DNA of 64,000 nt from Kentomonas sorsogonicus (taxonomy: Eukaryota > Euglenozoa > Kinetoplastea > Trypanosomatida > Trypanosomatidae): the NCBI GenBank assembly GCA_030347455.1, contig JAQOSZ010000305.1:310001-374000 (forward strand), read 5' to 3'. The number at the start of each line of letters is the position of its first letter. The stretch's first letter is position 1. This document shows positions 1-12,598 of the stretch, in pieces. The notes under the pieces are model-generated. The model did no database searches. It saw only the letters and a list, made by a program, of their open reading frames with translations, and was not told where the DNA came from. A program made the translations under genes and the position numbers.

Positions 1-1320
1 TTCTTCTGTAAACATTAGCTGCACTCCGGCACAGGTGCGAGGGAAACTGAAAACAACAACAACATGAACGAATAGGAGAATGGAGGAGGAGGAGAAACAC
101 ACAGAGACACGCACAAGAGAGAGAATAAAAGGGAAGGATAGATGCGAAATATTGGTATTGTTATCAATATCATTACTGCTACCACTACTATTAATTCTGT
201 ACACTACTACTACCTTTTATTGTCGGGATGTAGCACTCTTTGAAAGAAAAGAAAAACTTTTTATTTGCTGCTTCTGATCTGGTTCAACTTTTTCTTCCTC
301 CCTCTCCTCTTTTCATTGACTTACGAGAGCCTCCACTCCTCCTTTTTTTTTTCATTGTCCTTTCTCTTCACACACTCTGTAAGCTGAAAGTCAGTGAATA
401 GAGCATTCACACATGCATACACACATGCACATACAAAGAGACACAAATACATGCTAGATGGTTTGCTTTGTTTGTGTGTGTATGTGTGTGTGAGTGCAAG
501 CTACATCGGTGGCTGCTATTTTTTATTTTTTTTTATGCATCCTCTCCCTTCTTTGTTCTTATTACTTTTTTATTTTATTTTTAGTTTTTTTTTCTCTCTC
601 CAGATTGTCTTTGAAAAGCAAACGAGACGGTCATTAAAATGAGGTCGGACGGAAAAGACATCTACTTTTTCGTGATTAGATTATTGTTTTCGAAGTCACA
701 GCATTCTATTCCCCCCCCCCACCTCTCACAGAATCACTAATAAACAAACTAAAACAAAAAACAGCACAACGAAACAAAACACAATAATTACAATCAACAG
801 AGAGAACAACAACAACAATGAACAACAACACCGATGACACACGCACACACACACAACACGGGAATCAGTCTCTTTTAGAGGCTGCAAAAGTAACCACACA
901 ACCGAATGTTATCTGAAGAGCAATTTTATTTTTCTTCTTCTTTCACTTGTAAAGAAGATGGGACATTAGTCGCATGTATTATTCTTCATTTTATTCATGT
1001 TGTTTCTGTCGTCAGAGGAAAAAAAAGCAATGAAAGCCTTCTTTTTTGCTCTTTGACGTGTCATCTGATAGAGAAACGAAATTCAGTATCAAATAAACAA
1101 CCTCTTTCTCTCCCTCTCCCCCCCTCGCCATCCTGCAACTTTCTTTTCTATACTTTCTTAGAAATCTATTGCCAATCCAATACTTCTGCTCTCTTTTATT
1201 TACAAAAAAAAATAAAGGGAAAGAAAAGCTTCCAAACAACAACAACTACAAAAAAGAAAAAGAAGGGAAACTTCGCTACACCCTCCCCTTTTTCTATCCT
1301 TCACACCCCATCACTATCAC
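1..1320 (+). other. 5' spacer and leader of the aminopeptidase gene
   Basis: AT-rich spacer with short CA, TC and AAC simple repeats and no convincing gene. The short open frames here are made of simple sequence. A long pyrimidine stretch (about 1098-1158) ends in TTCTTAG, so the AG at 1160-1161 is a good candidate trans-splice acceptor for the gene starting at 1321. The leader would be about 160 nt. Confidence 0.5.
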
Positions 1321-3099
1321 ATGTCCAAGCGCCCGCGCACGGAGGCCGACGACGAGGCCGCGGCCGCCGTCTACCTCACGCACCTGCACCAGGCCGCCTT
1401 TATCAAAAACTGCGTCGAACACACCACCAACATCACGGTGGTCGCCGCGGCGGCGGAGTTGCATGACAGCAATAATAATAACGATGCAGCCCGTGACGTG
1501 ATCATTGCGGGAACGCTGGCGGAGCTGAAGAAAGAGGCGCAGACGCGCGCCTTTTCTCGGCGACGCACTGTACAACGGCGCTGTGGCGGCCGGCGCTTGC
1601 GGATGGTGAAGGAGGCATTTCGGCAGGGGAGACTGTCACACTCTCTGTGCCGCGTCAGGAAGGGGCTGGCTTCCGCACCGTGACGCTGGCGGCGCTGCCG
1701 ACGCAGGCGGCGCGCACCAACTGCCCCCACCGCCCTGACGCTTTTTTGGGTGTCGCCGCCGCCGCCGCCGCCACCGCCGCCGGCCGCAAAACGGCTGACA
1801 ACACTAAGAAGAAGCTGCTGGATGTGTTCGTTTGCAGCGCCGACGACGACGCGCAGGGGGAGGCGGCGCTGCTCTTTGCCGTTGGCGCGGGCGGTGCCGC
1901 ACTCCTTCTCCGCCAAAGGCGGCGCGGCCGCCAACGGCTACACCACCGGCAGCCCCCTGCACGTGCGTGTCGCGCTGCGAGGCCACGGCCTCAAGCCTGT
2001 CGCGGACACTCAGTAAATCAAGGCGTCGCCGCCGCTGGAAGAAGTGCTAGCGACCGTCGCGAACATTCAGCTCGCGCAGCGGCTAGTGGACGCGCCGACG
2101 AGTCTGCTGGACACCGCCAGCTACGAGAAGATCGCCTCCGGCCTCGCGGCGCGCCTCGCCGCCGCCGCCCCCGCGGGCGTCACAGTCACTTTTGACGCGA
2201 TCGTCGGCGACGAGCTCGCGCGTCGCGGGTACGGCGGCATTTACGCCGTCGGCCGCGGGGCGGAGCGTGCGCCGCGGCTGCTGACGCTGCACTACCACAA
2301 CGCGCACGCCGAGAAGCACAGCAAAACGCCGCGGCGCGTGGCGCTGGTGGGCAAAGGCCTCGTGTACGACTGCGGCGGCCTCGCCCTCAAGACTCCGACG
2401 GTGCACATGTGTAACATGAAGACCGACATGGCGGGCAGCGCGGGGGTGCTGGGGGCGTTTGTGAGCTTTGTCACCGCCGCCTGTGCTGCCGCTGCCGCTA
2501 CTACACAGCACCCGCGCTACGCGGACGTCGCCGATCTGTCCGTGACGCTCTGCGCGGCGGAGAACGCGATCGGCCCCGAGGCGTTCCGCAACGACGATAT
2601 TTTGCTCATGAAGTCGGGTCTGACGGTCGAGATCAACAACACGGACGCGGAGGGGCGTCTCGCGCTCGGCGATGGCGTCGCACACGCCACGGGCGAGCTT
2701 TCCTTCACCCCGGACACCGTGCTGGACATGGCGACGCTGACCGGCGCGCAGGGCATCGCGACCGGCGTCCACCACGCCGCCATCTACAGCAACAAGGCCG
2801 AGGCGGAGGCGGCGGCACTCGCCGCCGGCCGTCGCACGGGTGACACGTGCTTCCCCGTGCTCTACTGCCCCGAGTATCACCAGCCGCTGTTCCGCTCGAA
2901 TCATGCCGACATGCGCAATCTGATGAGCAACACCGTTGACGCGGGCGTGAGCTGCGTGGGGTACTTTGTGGAGTCGCACCTCAACAAGGCGTTTGCCGGG
3001 AGCTACATTCACGTCGATATGGCGTTTCCCTCGTTTAACGAGCGCGGCGCGGCTGGGTATGGTGTCGCGCTTGTCACCGACCTCCTCGCACACCACTAA
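1321..3099 (+). CDS. Leucyl aminopeptidase, family M17 (frame disrupted in the N-terminal half)
   Basis: A metallo-aminopeptidase that removes N-terminal residues, especially Leu, from peptides, probably in the cytosol. The C-terminal catalytic domain is open from about 2017 to 3099. It carries the M17 signatures VGKGLVYDCGG, MKTDMAG and NTDAEGRLAL, so the lysine, aspartate and glutamate ligands of the two-metal centre and the catalytic Lys and Arg are all present. The start is ATG 1321 (MSKRPRTEADDEA). The N-terminal regulatory half is readable only by changing frame three times. There is one extra T in the run at 1552-1555, one extra base near 1590-1600, and one extra G near 1884-1885. Each gain is one base, so the final frame equals the first. 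An in-frame TAA also lies at 2014-2016. The protein on each side of every break is family-like (for example ARAVPHSFSAKGG and NIQLAQRLVDAPTS). It could be a recent pseudogene or an assembly artefact. The family call is firm. Confidence 0.9.
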
Positions 3100-4357
3100 G
3101 TGGAGCTGCTGCTGCTGCTGCTGTATGTATGCCTGGACAAGAGTGGGAAAAGGAAAAGAAAAAGAAAGAATTACAATAATGAAAAAATAAAAAGAAAAGC
3201 TCCAACCCCCAGAAAAATCAGAACCGAGGATGAGCCGTAGAGGGAGAAAACAAGTAATGTTGCTTCGTTTTTTTTCTTCTTTTATGATCTTGCTATAACT
3301 AACGCACTCAAAATTGTTACTCAACAAGAAGAAGAGAGTGCAATAAAAAATAATTCCCCTTTGGTTTTTGTTTTCTTGCTTACTTGTTTTTATATTAGTG
3401 CGACTCTATTTTCTTCTTCTTCTTCTTCTTTTCTTCATCTTTTTTTTTATCTTCCTATTCAAATAACAGTGTGTGGAGCCTGATCAGCACAGAGGGTACG
3501 GAGAGGGCGAAATAGCATTTTTTTTTAAATATCTCTTATAGTTCTTACCATATTTATCTTTTCTTTTCGTTTCCCCTTCGCAGAACCCTCACGCACTCCA
3601 CTTCCGTTTGATTTTTTTTTTTTTGATTTCTTGTCATTTTCCGTATTTGGCACTCTTTACGTTCACTATTTATTATCGTATTGTTTTGTGTGCCACCTCT
3701 TATTTTTGGTTTTCCGTTTGTTTTCTTGTTTCCATCTAGCTTTCAGTACTCGTTGTTGTATTTTTTGTTTACTTCCTCTTTTGTTTCTTAAATTTCCTAA
3801 GAGTTTCTTTATCTTTTTTAGCTCTTGTTTTTCGTTTTCACTTTTTATTGTCATTCTTAAGATGAAAAAAACAACACAAGCAGTGTCTAATTCTTTTTAC
3901 TTTTGTTGCGAGGCTTCATTCACGTGTTGAATTGAACAACAATGAAAAAAAATGATAATATGAAGTTAATGAAGTAAAAACACGTTGAAGAGATGTGGCT
4001 GCGATTGAAAAGGAAAACTTGAAGAAAACAAAAAGAAAAAGAAATATATGGATCACGTTTTGTTGATATGTTGTTCTTGTTGTGCAATTAGAGTTAATGG
4101 AGGTGAATATATATATATGGTCGTAGGGGCAGCGAGACGAGCGCCCACTGTATGCTCGCATACAGCTGGGAAATACTTTTCAGAATACATATAAATGTAT
4201 GTATGTGTACTTTCTCCTCTCTTTGCACTTGCTGATGTTTATTCATTGATTCTTTCATGCATACAATCATTTTCTCTCCCTCTCCCTCTTCTCCTTCGTA
4301 TTTCCCTTCCCCAGTGCAGACGAGTCTAGTGCGACATTTTTCACTTTCCATTTTCCA

Positions 4358-4421
4358 GCAGTGTATAGCTTGGTTCAGTTTTGGTTTCAGTACTGTTTTC
4401 CATCTAGGTGCATTGCGAGAT

Positions 4422-4423
<2 letters not shown>
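4358..4423 (+). ncRNA. H/ACA-like small RNA candidate, copy A
   Basis: First of three conserved elements. The ends can pair as GCAGTGT (4358-4364) with GCATTGC (4410-4416), seven pairs including two G-U. The 3' arm is followed by G and then AGA (4418-4420) with three more bases before the pyrimidine spacer. Trypanosomatid H/ACA RNAs are single hairpins of about 60-80 nt with an AGA box, which fits. An unpaired ATAGCT / TCTAGGT region above the basal stem could be the guide pocket, and a short TGG/CCA stem closes above it. The target is unknown. The fold was done by eye. Confidence 0.4.
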
Positions 4424-4452
<29 letters not shown>

Positions 4453-4515
4453 CCCATCTCCATTCGTATTTACTTTCCCGATTCCCGGATTGCATTTTTC
4501 GCTTTCCATTTGCCA

Positions 4516-4580
4516 GCAGTGTATAGCTTGGTTCAGTTTGGTTTCAGTACTGTTTTCCATCTAGGTGCATTGCGAGAGTT
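4516..4580 (+). ncRNA. H/ACA-like small RNA candidate, copy B
   Basis: Second copy, identical to copy A apart from one fewer T in the apical loop region (CAGTTTGG against CAGTTTTGG). The basal stem GCAGTGT (4516-4522) with GCATTGC (4567-4573) and the following AGA (4575-4577) are kept. The bases after the AGA differ from copies A and C, which suggests that the functional unit ends near there. Confidence 0.4.
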
Positions 4581-4689
4581 CTCGCCTCCTCTTTCTCACT
4601 GTCATTGACTCTCAATCACATGGTCTTTCTGTTTTTCTTTTCTCTTCCCTTTCTTCCGCGTACTTTTCGTTTCTCTCCTCCATTTCCCA

Positions 4690-4754
4690 GCAGTGTATAG
4701 CTTGGTTCAGTTCGGTTTCAGTACTGTTTTCCATCTAGGTGCATTGCGAGATTT
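4690..4754 (+). ncRNA. H/ACA-like small RNA candidate, copy C
   Basis: Third copy. The basal stem GCAGTGT (4690-4696) with GCATTGC (4741-4747) and AGA (4749-4751) are identical to the other copies. The only difference is again in the apical loop (CAGTTCGG). The spacers between copies (about 95-110 nt of pyrimidine-rich sequence) have diverged much more than the elements. Confidence 0.4.
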
Positions 4755-5614
4755 GTTTCTCTCTCTCTCACTCACTCTCTCTTTCTCCGCCTCCGCCTCC
4801 CCTGTCTATAACCATTCCTTTCTTTTTTCTCCTCCGCTTTGGTTCATCTATTTCTCCCGCTTTGTCTGTGAAGCGAATCTAGAATGGTCGTGTTTGGGTG
4901 TTTGTTTGGACTTTGATACGTACCAACAGCATGAAACACTTTCACACACACAAAAGATAAATAAAATAAAACAATCAAGAAATCAATGAATGGATCAACC
5001 GAGAAATAAAGTGACAACAACAACAACAACAACAATAACTAAACATATGCAAGGCTGTAAAGATATGCGCATGCGCGCACACATATAACAGTGGCTACAA
5101 GTAGAAAGGGTGCCTTGTGGCGTGGCGTATACACGTACTAATTACAATGCAGTCTCTTCCTTACGCCATTCACGATCGCTCGATGTACTAATCTCTCTCA
5201 CCTCACGTCTCTCTCCCTCACTATAATTTCTTTCTTTTTCATCTCATCTCTGTCGTGTCATTTTTTTTCTCTGTTATCCACTATGCCAAACGATCTAGCT
5301 CCTTTCGTATAGTGCGTACACATGTATCGAATTTGATAAACAAACAAGTACACATACGCACGCACACACGCACATACACGGAGAGATAGAGACTCACATA
5401 CATCTATAAACATAGACTCTTAACAACGTATAAAATTGGGTGATTAAACTGTTCCATTTGTTAGTGTTGATCGATTTTTATATCATTACAAAGAAGTAAA
5501 TAAATTGATCATTATTACTTCCTCTCACTTCCTCTTGTTTTTACTCTTTTTCTAAATAAGCCCAATTAAAACTCTTTACTTCGAAACGAAAGCAAACAAA
5601 CAAACAAGCAAAAA

Positions 5615-8600
5615 ATGGAAGGGGTGCTAGCCTTGACGCGTTGTTTCTCCTCCCCCTCCTCTTCTTCCGCAGCTGCAGCAGCAGCAGCACCAACAGACCA
5701 CCACATCACTGACCATACCAATGCTGGATCTACTAATACTACTACTGTTAATACTACTGCTAATATTCCTACTACTACTACTACTACCAGTAACAGTGCT
5801 GATGGCGGCAATAGCGACGGCAACGGAGGCCCAAATGCCGCGCATGCCGAACGCCCCAGTGATTGTCATGATCAGCAGCATCAAAGACAAGAGAATGAAG
5901 AGCATACACGCGGGAAAGAGGCGAAAAATGCGGAGAGCAATTCAAATTCAATAGGGTCTTCAGTACCGGCTGTAACTCCCCCCGCTCCTCCTCTTCTTCC
6001 TCATAATAATAATAATAATAATGACACTACTGCATGTATTGCTACCATTGGGTCGTCACCCTCCGCCCCCGCCTCCGCCTGTGTCTCCTCTACGCCATTT
6101 GACGTGTTAGAGGCGGCGGTGTTGGAGGCTGTCTGCAGTCACTACCGCGCGCGCCGCCGGCGACTCTCCAACCTGTCCTCTAGAGCTTCGCTGGCCGCCA
6201 GCCCTCCGCTGCCGCATCTCTCTTTGTTTCCTTCCTCTCCTGTAATTGCTGTTTCTCCTCCTTCCTCGCCGTCACCAGTGACTGATAAGAGCGGCTGTGG
6301 CGGCGGCGGTGGCGGCGGAGGCGTCCTCAACAGCAACAACAATAACACCAATAACAACACAAGTTCAAATAGCGATAACAGCGACGACACGAAGAGGAGA
6401 AAAAGAGAAGGTGGTGATGGGGAGAATAATAATAGTAACGGCAATAGTGTTGCTGCCGTTGCTCTCACGCGCTGCTGGAGGGCTCTCTGTGATGGCAACA
6501 TAAATGGATGTGAATCTGTCACCCAAAGCAACAACAATAGCGACGGCCCGTGTAACAAACACGAACACTACTCGTCAGATTTAATCAGACGTCTCTTCTA
6601 CACAAATGAAGTGCTGCTCTTCCCCATTCATCGTCCATGTTGCCTGCATGAAAGGGAAAGTGGTTTTGATGGAAATAACGAGGAGAGTAGCGACGAGCAG
6701 CAGCAGAAGCATCAGCAGCAGCATTCACTCGCTAATGGAATAATCACATCAGCCGAGGCTGAAGGAAGAGAAGGAGAAGGAAGGAGAAGAGGAAGAGGGG
6801 AGAGAGATATCAGGCACCACGCAGTCACAGACGCGGCACGCAAGCCAAAAGGAGCGAAAGGTGCACTGTTCAACGATACCACGCACGGCAGCGCTGACTC
6901 CACTCTACTGCGGTGTGACAGGAACAATACAGGAGGCCAGGACAACCAAGGCGGGGAGGGGGAAGAGAGCGAAGAGGAGGAGGAGGACGAGGAGACCGCC
7001 CTTTTTGAAGATTTCTGTGTCTTTTTGCACGAAAATTTCTCCCAGTACGTAACAGCCCGCCTGACGCCCCTCGTGGCCGCGTGGGAGGATCAGCTGCGGG
7101 AGGCCTGCGTCCGGCACTGCCTGCCTTTGGTGGAGGCGGAGGCGGAGAGAGCCTCGGCGGCCGCGGCGGCAGCGGCGGCAGCAGCGGCAGTCAAGGTGCA
7201 GGTAGAGTCCAAACAACACCAGCAACAAGATCAAGAACAACAAGAACAACAACAACACTACCAGGAAGACGGTGGTAACGCGACGGGTGCTAGTCCATCG
7301 AAGCGTGTAAAGTTGGAAGAAAACGACGACGCCAGCAGAGGCGGAGGGGATAGCAAGGAGGCAAGCGAGCATCAGGCTAATAGCAGTAGTAGTGTTAGTG
7401 GTAGCAACACCGCAGCAGAAACGACAGGTGTTAATGTTGCTAATGACCGTCCTCGCCGCCGTCGGGTGGCCTTGTTTATGCCTTCTACAACAACAACAAC
7501 AACAACAACAACAGCACCAGCACAAACAGTAGGAGTAGAGGAAGGGAAAGGATCGGCGTTACAGACAAAAGTAAAACAGGAAGAGAGGTGGAGAACGAAG
7601 AAGAAGAGAAGGACGGAGGGGAAGATGCGAAGGAGAAGAAGCACCACTCCTCGGAGCCCCCGTCCCACCTTGACACGGCTAATTTGCAGAAATTGACGGA
7701 GGGCCTCTCGCGCCAGATGAGGCTTTTCCACGCCATATTTCTTTCCCCTGACGGTGACGCGCGACAGGCGTTGCTGTCAGACGTAAAGACAGAGGTAGGG
7801 CTCGACAACTCTAGTGGCAATATGGGCAGTGGCGGTGTTGGCTGTTTGCAGCCGCGAACGTGAAGTCCCTCTCTGCCTCTGTGATGGGATTGAGCACTGC
7901 CCACACCAGTGTGTGAAGGAGAAGGACAATGAAGGCGGTGATGATGATGGTGGTGGTGAAAATAACGCGCGCGCCGCCGCCCGATTTCGTTTCTTGGAGC
8001 GTCTTGATCGGTTTCTTTTCAGTGAGAACGGCACGCCAACGTCGATGGAGGAGGGGAGCATCGCCAACGGCGGAGGTGTCGATCCCGTCAATGTCAATGC
8101 GGCGGCCACCACGAATACTCACTCCTTTTGTTCTTCTCCGTCGGCGTGTAGGAATGAAGCGGCAACAGTTTTACGTTTTCCCGAATATCCGCAAGAACAA
8201 GACGAAGAAGAGGAAGAAAAACATCAGCAACCACAGCAGCAGCAGCAGCAGCGTCACCGCCATCATCACCACCACCGCCACTGCCCTCTGCGTCGCTGCT
8301 GGATGGAGCCCGGCAGCGAGGAGGATTTGTACTGGGAGTCGATCGCACGCGAGCTGCTGATTGATTTACACACAAACAGCGAAGCGTTGTTTCCACCTGT
8401 ATCGTCGGTGACACCTGGAGACAGAAGAGGCCCCGACGCGACAGGAAATAACACGAATAATAACGATGGCATTAGCAAGAACAGCAGCAGCAGCAACAAC
8501 AACACCAAAGAGGAGAAGGAAAAGGAGGTGATTCACACGGCGACGACGAAACAGCACAGCGGTGGTGGGGACCCCCGCGCGCGCGTGTGTAGGCGGCTGG

Positions 8601-10686
8601 CTGCTCTCCCGCTTGTACCGCGCACGCACCTTCTGCTGCGCCACTCAGCGCTGCGTCGGGCGTTTCTCTCGTACGCTGCGAATTCCAGTGACGAGTCGTT
8701 TGTGGAAAGTCTCCTGGGCATATCTTCCTCCTCTTTCTCTTCTTCTTCTTCTTCTTCTTTCTTTCCCGTTTTCGCCGCGAGGTGACAATGCGGAGGGCAC
8801 CGCCGCCACTTCTTCCGCCAGCGCTTTCAACAACAACAGCAATAATAATAATAATAACTGTGGCGCCAATAAACCAGGTAGCGACCGCTTGAAGAGTGCT
8901 TTAAGGTGTGCTGGTGGAGAGACATGGATGATGTTAGCCGAGGACCTGTTTGGTAGCGAGGCGCCTTCTCTTCATTCAGAATCAGAGGAGTCTGAGAACG
9001 ACCCAGAAGAGAATGATGACGCAAAGAAAAGCCAGCGGAGCGAAAAACACAGCGACCGTCGGTCTTGTACGCGGTATCGACAACGAGACTCGACACAACA
9101 AAAGCGTTATCAACAACAACAACAGCAAGGAGAGTGTAAGCGGTGGTTTACCCTCGGCTGCCTCTCTCTCTTTTGCCTCTCCGCCGCGGAGACAGCGGTG
9201 CGGCACCAAGTGGAGCGGCTGTGCACTCTGTATCATCTGTCGTGTCGTTTTCTTTCGGACGTGGCACCGACGATGGCGGCGGCGGCGGCGGCGTTGCCGC
9301 CCGTATCTTCAGCAAACGGAGGGAGGGCTAGTGCTGACGTATCGGCCACTGCTGCTCCGGCGACGACGACCATCACTACCACCACCACCACTAGTAGTAG
9401 TAGCACCCGTAATATCTCTTCAGTAGTGATGGCTACGATGAAGAGGGAAAATGACAGGGACGATGCCGAAGAAGAAGCGGCGGTGGGGCCGGAAACGCAG
9501 CGGCAGGCGTTTCTATCAAGAATGATCCCTCCTCATCCTCCTCCGCTGCTGCTGCTGCTGTGCTCTCGGCCGCGGCGGAGGTGTGTTGTGGGATGACCAC
9601 CTCTCCCTGCTCTTGCCCTTCGTGCCGCTCGCTACCGCAGGTGCCGCTCCTTTTCCTGCTGCTGTCTGGCAATTCGGACGTGGCGGCGTATGCGCGTTGG
9701 GTGGTGGGGCTGCTGCCTCCCATGTCCTCTTCCTCCTCCTCTTCTTCCTCCTCTCCCTTTTCCGCTGTGGACCTCTCACACTTGCCCTTATCACCGTCGC
9801 ATTTGTTGTCGGAGAGTGATAATATGAATGACGAGCAAACAGCGCCAGTGCCAAGTACCGAATCGAAGCAGTGCCCCACCCTTGTAAGCCGCGTTGTTTC
9901 TTTGTTTCCTCCGCCACTGCTGACCCCGACACTCGCTGACTTTGCTGGCTTTGCTTCTGCGTCCTTCTCTTCCGCCAACACCAACACCACCACCAGCGCC
10001 ACTCATATTGGTGGATGATGATGACACTGGTAACGAAATTGGCGCCGGCGACACGCGTGGCATCGCCTCTTGCATGGATCTGCAGCACCTGTTGGCGCAG
10101 ACACTCACCACGCCGTCCGTCACGCACGCGCTGATACAGTCGCTGCTTCTTCTTCTGTCGTCGTCTGCCGTCGAGGAAAACGCCGTGGTGGCGGTGGCAG
10201 CAAGCGGCAACGACACTTGTCAAATAGGTGGAGGAGGGGGAGGCGACGCCAAGGAGACGAAGAACAAGAACAAAAACAGTAACAAGAGGAATAAAAACAA
10301 CAAGAACAACAACAACAGAAAAGTGGCAGCAGCGGCGGCGGAACAGAACTGCTCTCTGGAAGAAACGAATGCTGCGGAAAGGAAGAGTCAGTTCACGACC
10401 ATCATCCAGACCCTTTTCGATCTTCTCTTCGCTAGAATGACTGCCGATGCTATTGGCACCACCACAACCTGTATTTTCGGCTCTCAGTTACTCTCAGCTC
10501 AACCCTCGCCGTCAGCGGCATCATTAGCACCGCTGTCGCCGTCGCTGCTGCTCCTCAAAGATCCACTCGCTGCTTCTCTCGTTGCCTCCGCGCTGCGCCG
10601 CACACACAGCGCCGCTCGCCACGCCGGAGACGGGACGCGTTCTGTTAGTGGTGCTGGCTCGGCGGCAGGCACAGGCGCAGACGCTA

Positions 10687-10717
<31 letters not shown>

Positions 10718-12598
10718 GGAGCTCTCAGAATGCGCTGTGGGCAGTGTTGGCAGAGTGGCACCACACGTGCCTCTCACCGCTGGGCGCGGCGGGGCGGCTC
10801 GCGGCCTCTGCTGCTGCTGTTTCTGAGTCTGGATCCGTGACCCGCAGCTGCCACCGTTCTGGCACGGAGGGGGAGCCGGCGGAGAAGGAAGAGTGTGCGT
10901 TTTCTGGCGACAAGAGTGGGCGAGAGGTGAAACTGAAATCGGCTGCGCCGGCAGCAGCAACAACTGAAGGGGAGACGCAGCGCTCCGTCCCTCCTCCGCC
11001 GCCGCCGCCGCCTCTTGTTTCTGCCGCGCCCGGCCGCCGCCGCGTCCGTCTGGGTGCCAACCTCACAGAGACCACAGCAGCGACACACCCGACGGGAAAG
11101 GGTGGAAATGCCTCAGAGGCGGCGAATCAGTCAGTAAGCAAGAGGAGGAGTGGTGTGCTAGTATTCGTCTTGAGTGCAATAACGATGACAATGACGGCGG
11201 CGCGAAGCACCCACCCCCCTTTTCCCCACGAAAACAACAGCAACAATGACAACAACAACAACAACAACAATAGCCACAACACACAGGGCGGCGTTTGGAT
11301 GGTCATGTTGCAGGAGTCCGCATTGGCACGAAGCGTCCGCGTCCGCGTCCGCGGCGGCGGCGGGTGTCGATTGCCACTCCCCCGTATCTTGCCCCTCTCG
11401 CGCGACTGATGGAGTCTTTCACATGCGCCGCGCCGCCGCCGCGCAGGAGGCGGGGGAGACGGACGAAGGCGCTGCCGGAGGAAGAGGAGGAGGAGGCGGA
11501 GGCGGTGGTGATGATGGAATTGTGAAAAGAAGAAGAGCAACATCAGCAGCTGTGATGCGAGGTGTGGCAGCGGCGAAAGCAGGCGAAACAGCAGACGTGG
11601 CGGCGGCGGCGGTAGCCGCTGCCGCTTCTCCGACTCTTTGGCAAAGAAAATCCCTGCACCTGCTGTTCCTGCGGCGTCCAGTGCGACGTGCGGTGCGATG
11701 GTGCGCGCGGTGCTGTCGGCTCTTGTGCCTGCGTGGGCGGCGGAGCTGAGTAATGTTGTTCGGGACGCTGGAGAGAATACACACCAATGCGCGCGCAAAC
11801 GGGATGGCCGCTGCCGCGTCGGCGACGGCGGCGGCGCCGGCTGACACACCTACTCCGGCAGACGGGGAACATCTTGCGAGCAAGTGCAACAACAGTAGTA
11901 GTAGTAGTAGTAGTAGTGGTATCCACAGCAGAACGAATGTGGGCGCGTCGGGCGATGCTGTTAACGACATCACTAGAACAAAAGCAGCGCCAGTGCCATT
12001 ATGATGCCCAGTTGCAGGAGGCACTCAGACTCGTATGCGCCAGCGTGTGTGGAATGCGCTACTACATGGCTACAATTTCAACACATTTGCTACTCCCTCA
12101 GCACCGGCAGTACAAACAGCAACAACAACAGCAACAGCGCGGCCGTAACTTGAGTGACAACACAACACACAAATGCGACGTCGGCCGGTGCGTTTTTCCT
12201 TCTCTCGGCTCGTGGCGCTTTCTCAGCAGTGCTGCGAGTGTTGGCGGCGACGGCAGCCTTCATCATCACCACCACCACCACAACTATCGTCAGGGGAGCG
12301 GCGACTATAATACTAACAGTACAGAAGAAGAAGAGGGAAACACTGTTCAACAAGGCGAAATATGAGACGCCATCGCCGCACCCCCGGCAGGCTGCGGAGA
12401 GTTTGCCGCTGTTATTGTCCCAGCGCTTGCAGCCGCTCCTGCCTTCACTCCTCTTTGTCAGTGCCGCCGTCTCTGCCGCCGTCGCCGCTATCGGGGGCAG
12501 AGGCGACCGCTAGCGGCGACAGTGATGATTGGGGTGACGCGCTGCTGCTACAGGAGACGCGGGAGGCAATAGAGTGGATTTACAACGAACTACTCTGA
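5615..12598 (+). CDS. Large low-complexity protein of unknown function, frame changes about 14 times
   Basis: I do not recognise this gene. Reading starts at ATG 5615 (MEGVLALTRCFSS) and ends at TGA 12596-12598 after EAIEWIYNELL, giving a product of roughly 2,300 residues if all frames are one gene. Runs of Asn, Ser, Thr, Gln and Glu alternate with ordered, helix-like islands. Examples are FEDFCVFLHENFSQYV (about 7000-7050), LQKLTEGLSRQMRLFHAIF (about 7684-7740), EEDLYWESIARELLIDLH (about 8320-8375), LQHLLAQTLTTPSVTHALIQ (about 10081-10140) and ALWAVLAEWHHTCLSPLGAA (about 10733-10790). These islands lie in different frames, and each is followed by an implausible tail or stop before the next frame takes over. 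A basic SKRVKLEE stretch near 7300 could be a nuclear signal. No signal peptide or membrane span is clear. It may be one broken gene, or a real gene with many assembly errors. Confidence 0.6.

Larger units (their letters stand above)
3100..5614 (+). other. Spacer holding the three-copy small RNA-like repeat
   Basis: AT-rich and T-rich spacer downstream of the aminopeptidase. It has many T runs and no credible protein frame. Three near-identical 62-66 nt elements sit between 4358 and 4754 and are listed separately. Near the 3' end, a pyrimidine-rich stretch (about 5518-5555) followed by AG at 5559-5560 is a candidate splice acceptor for the gene starting at 5615. Confidence 0.5.

Noticed and set aside
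80-642. Two short open frames near the left edge
   Set aside because: Both are built from simple sequence (Glu/Arg then Leu/Thr, or His/Thr and Phe/Ser runs) and lack any domain or codon-use support.
3296-3308. AACTAACGC, resembling the start of the spliced leader
   Set aside because: Only nine bases match and the following sequence does not continue the conserved spliced leader or its donor site.
2083-3327. Long minus-strand frame opposite the aminopeptidase
   Set aside because: It is the antisense shadow of a GC-rich coding region, with His/Arg/Val-rich nonsense composition. The + strand has clear M17 motifs.
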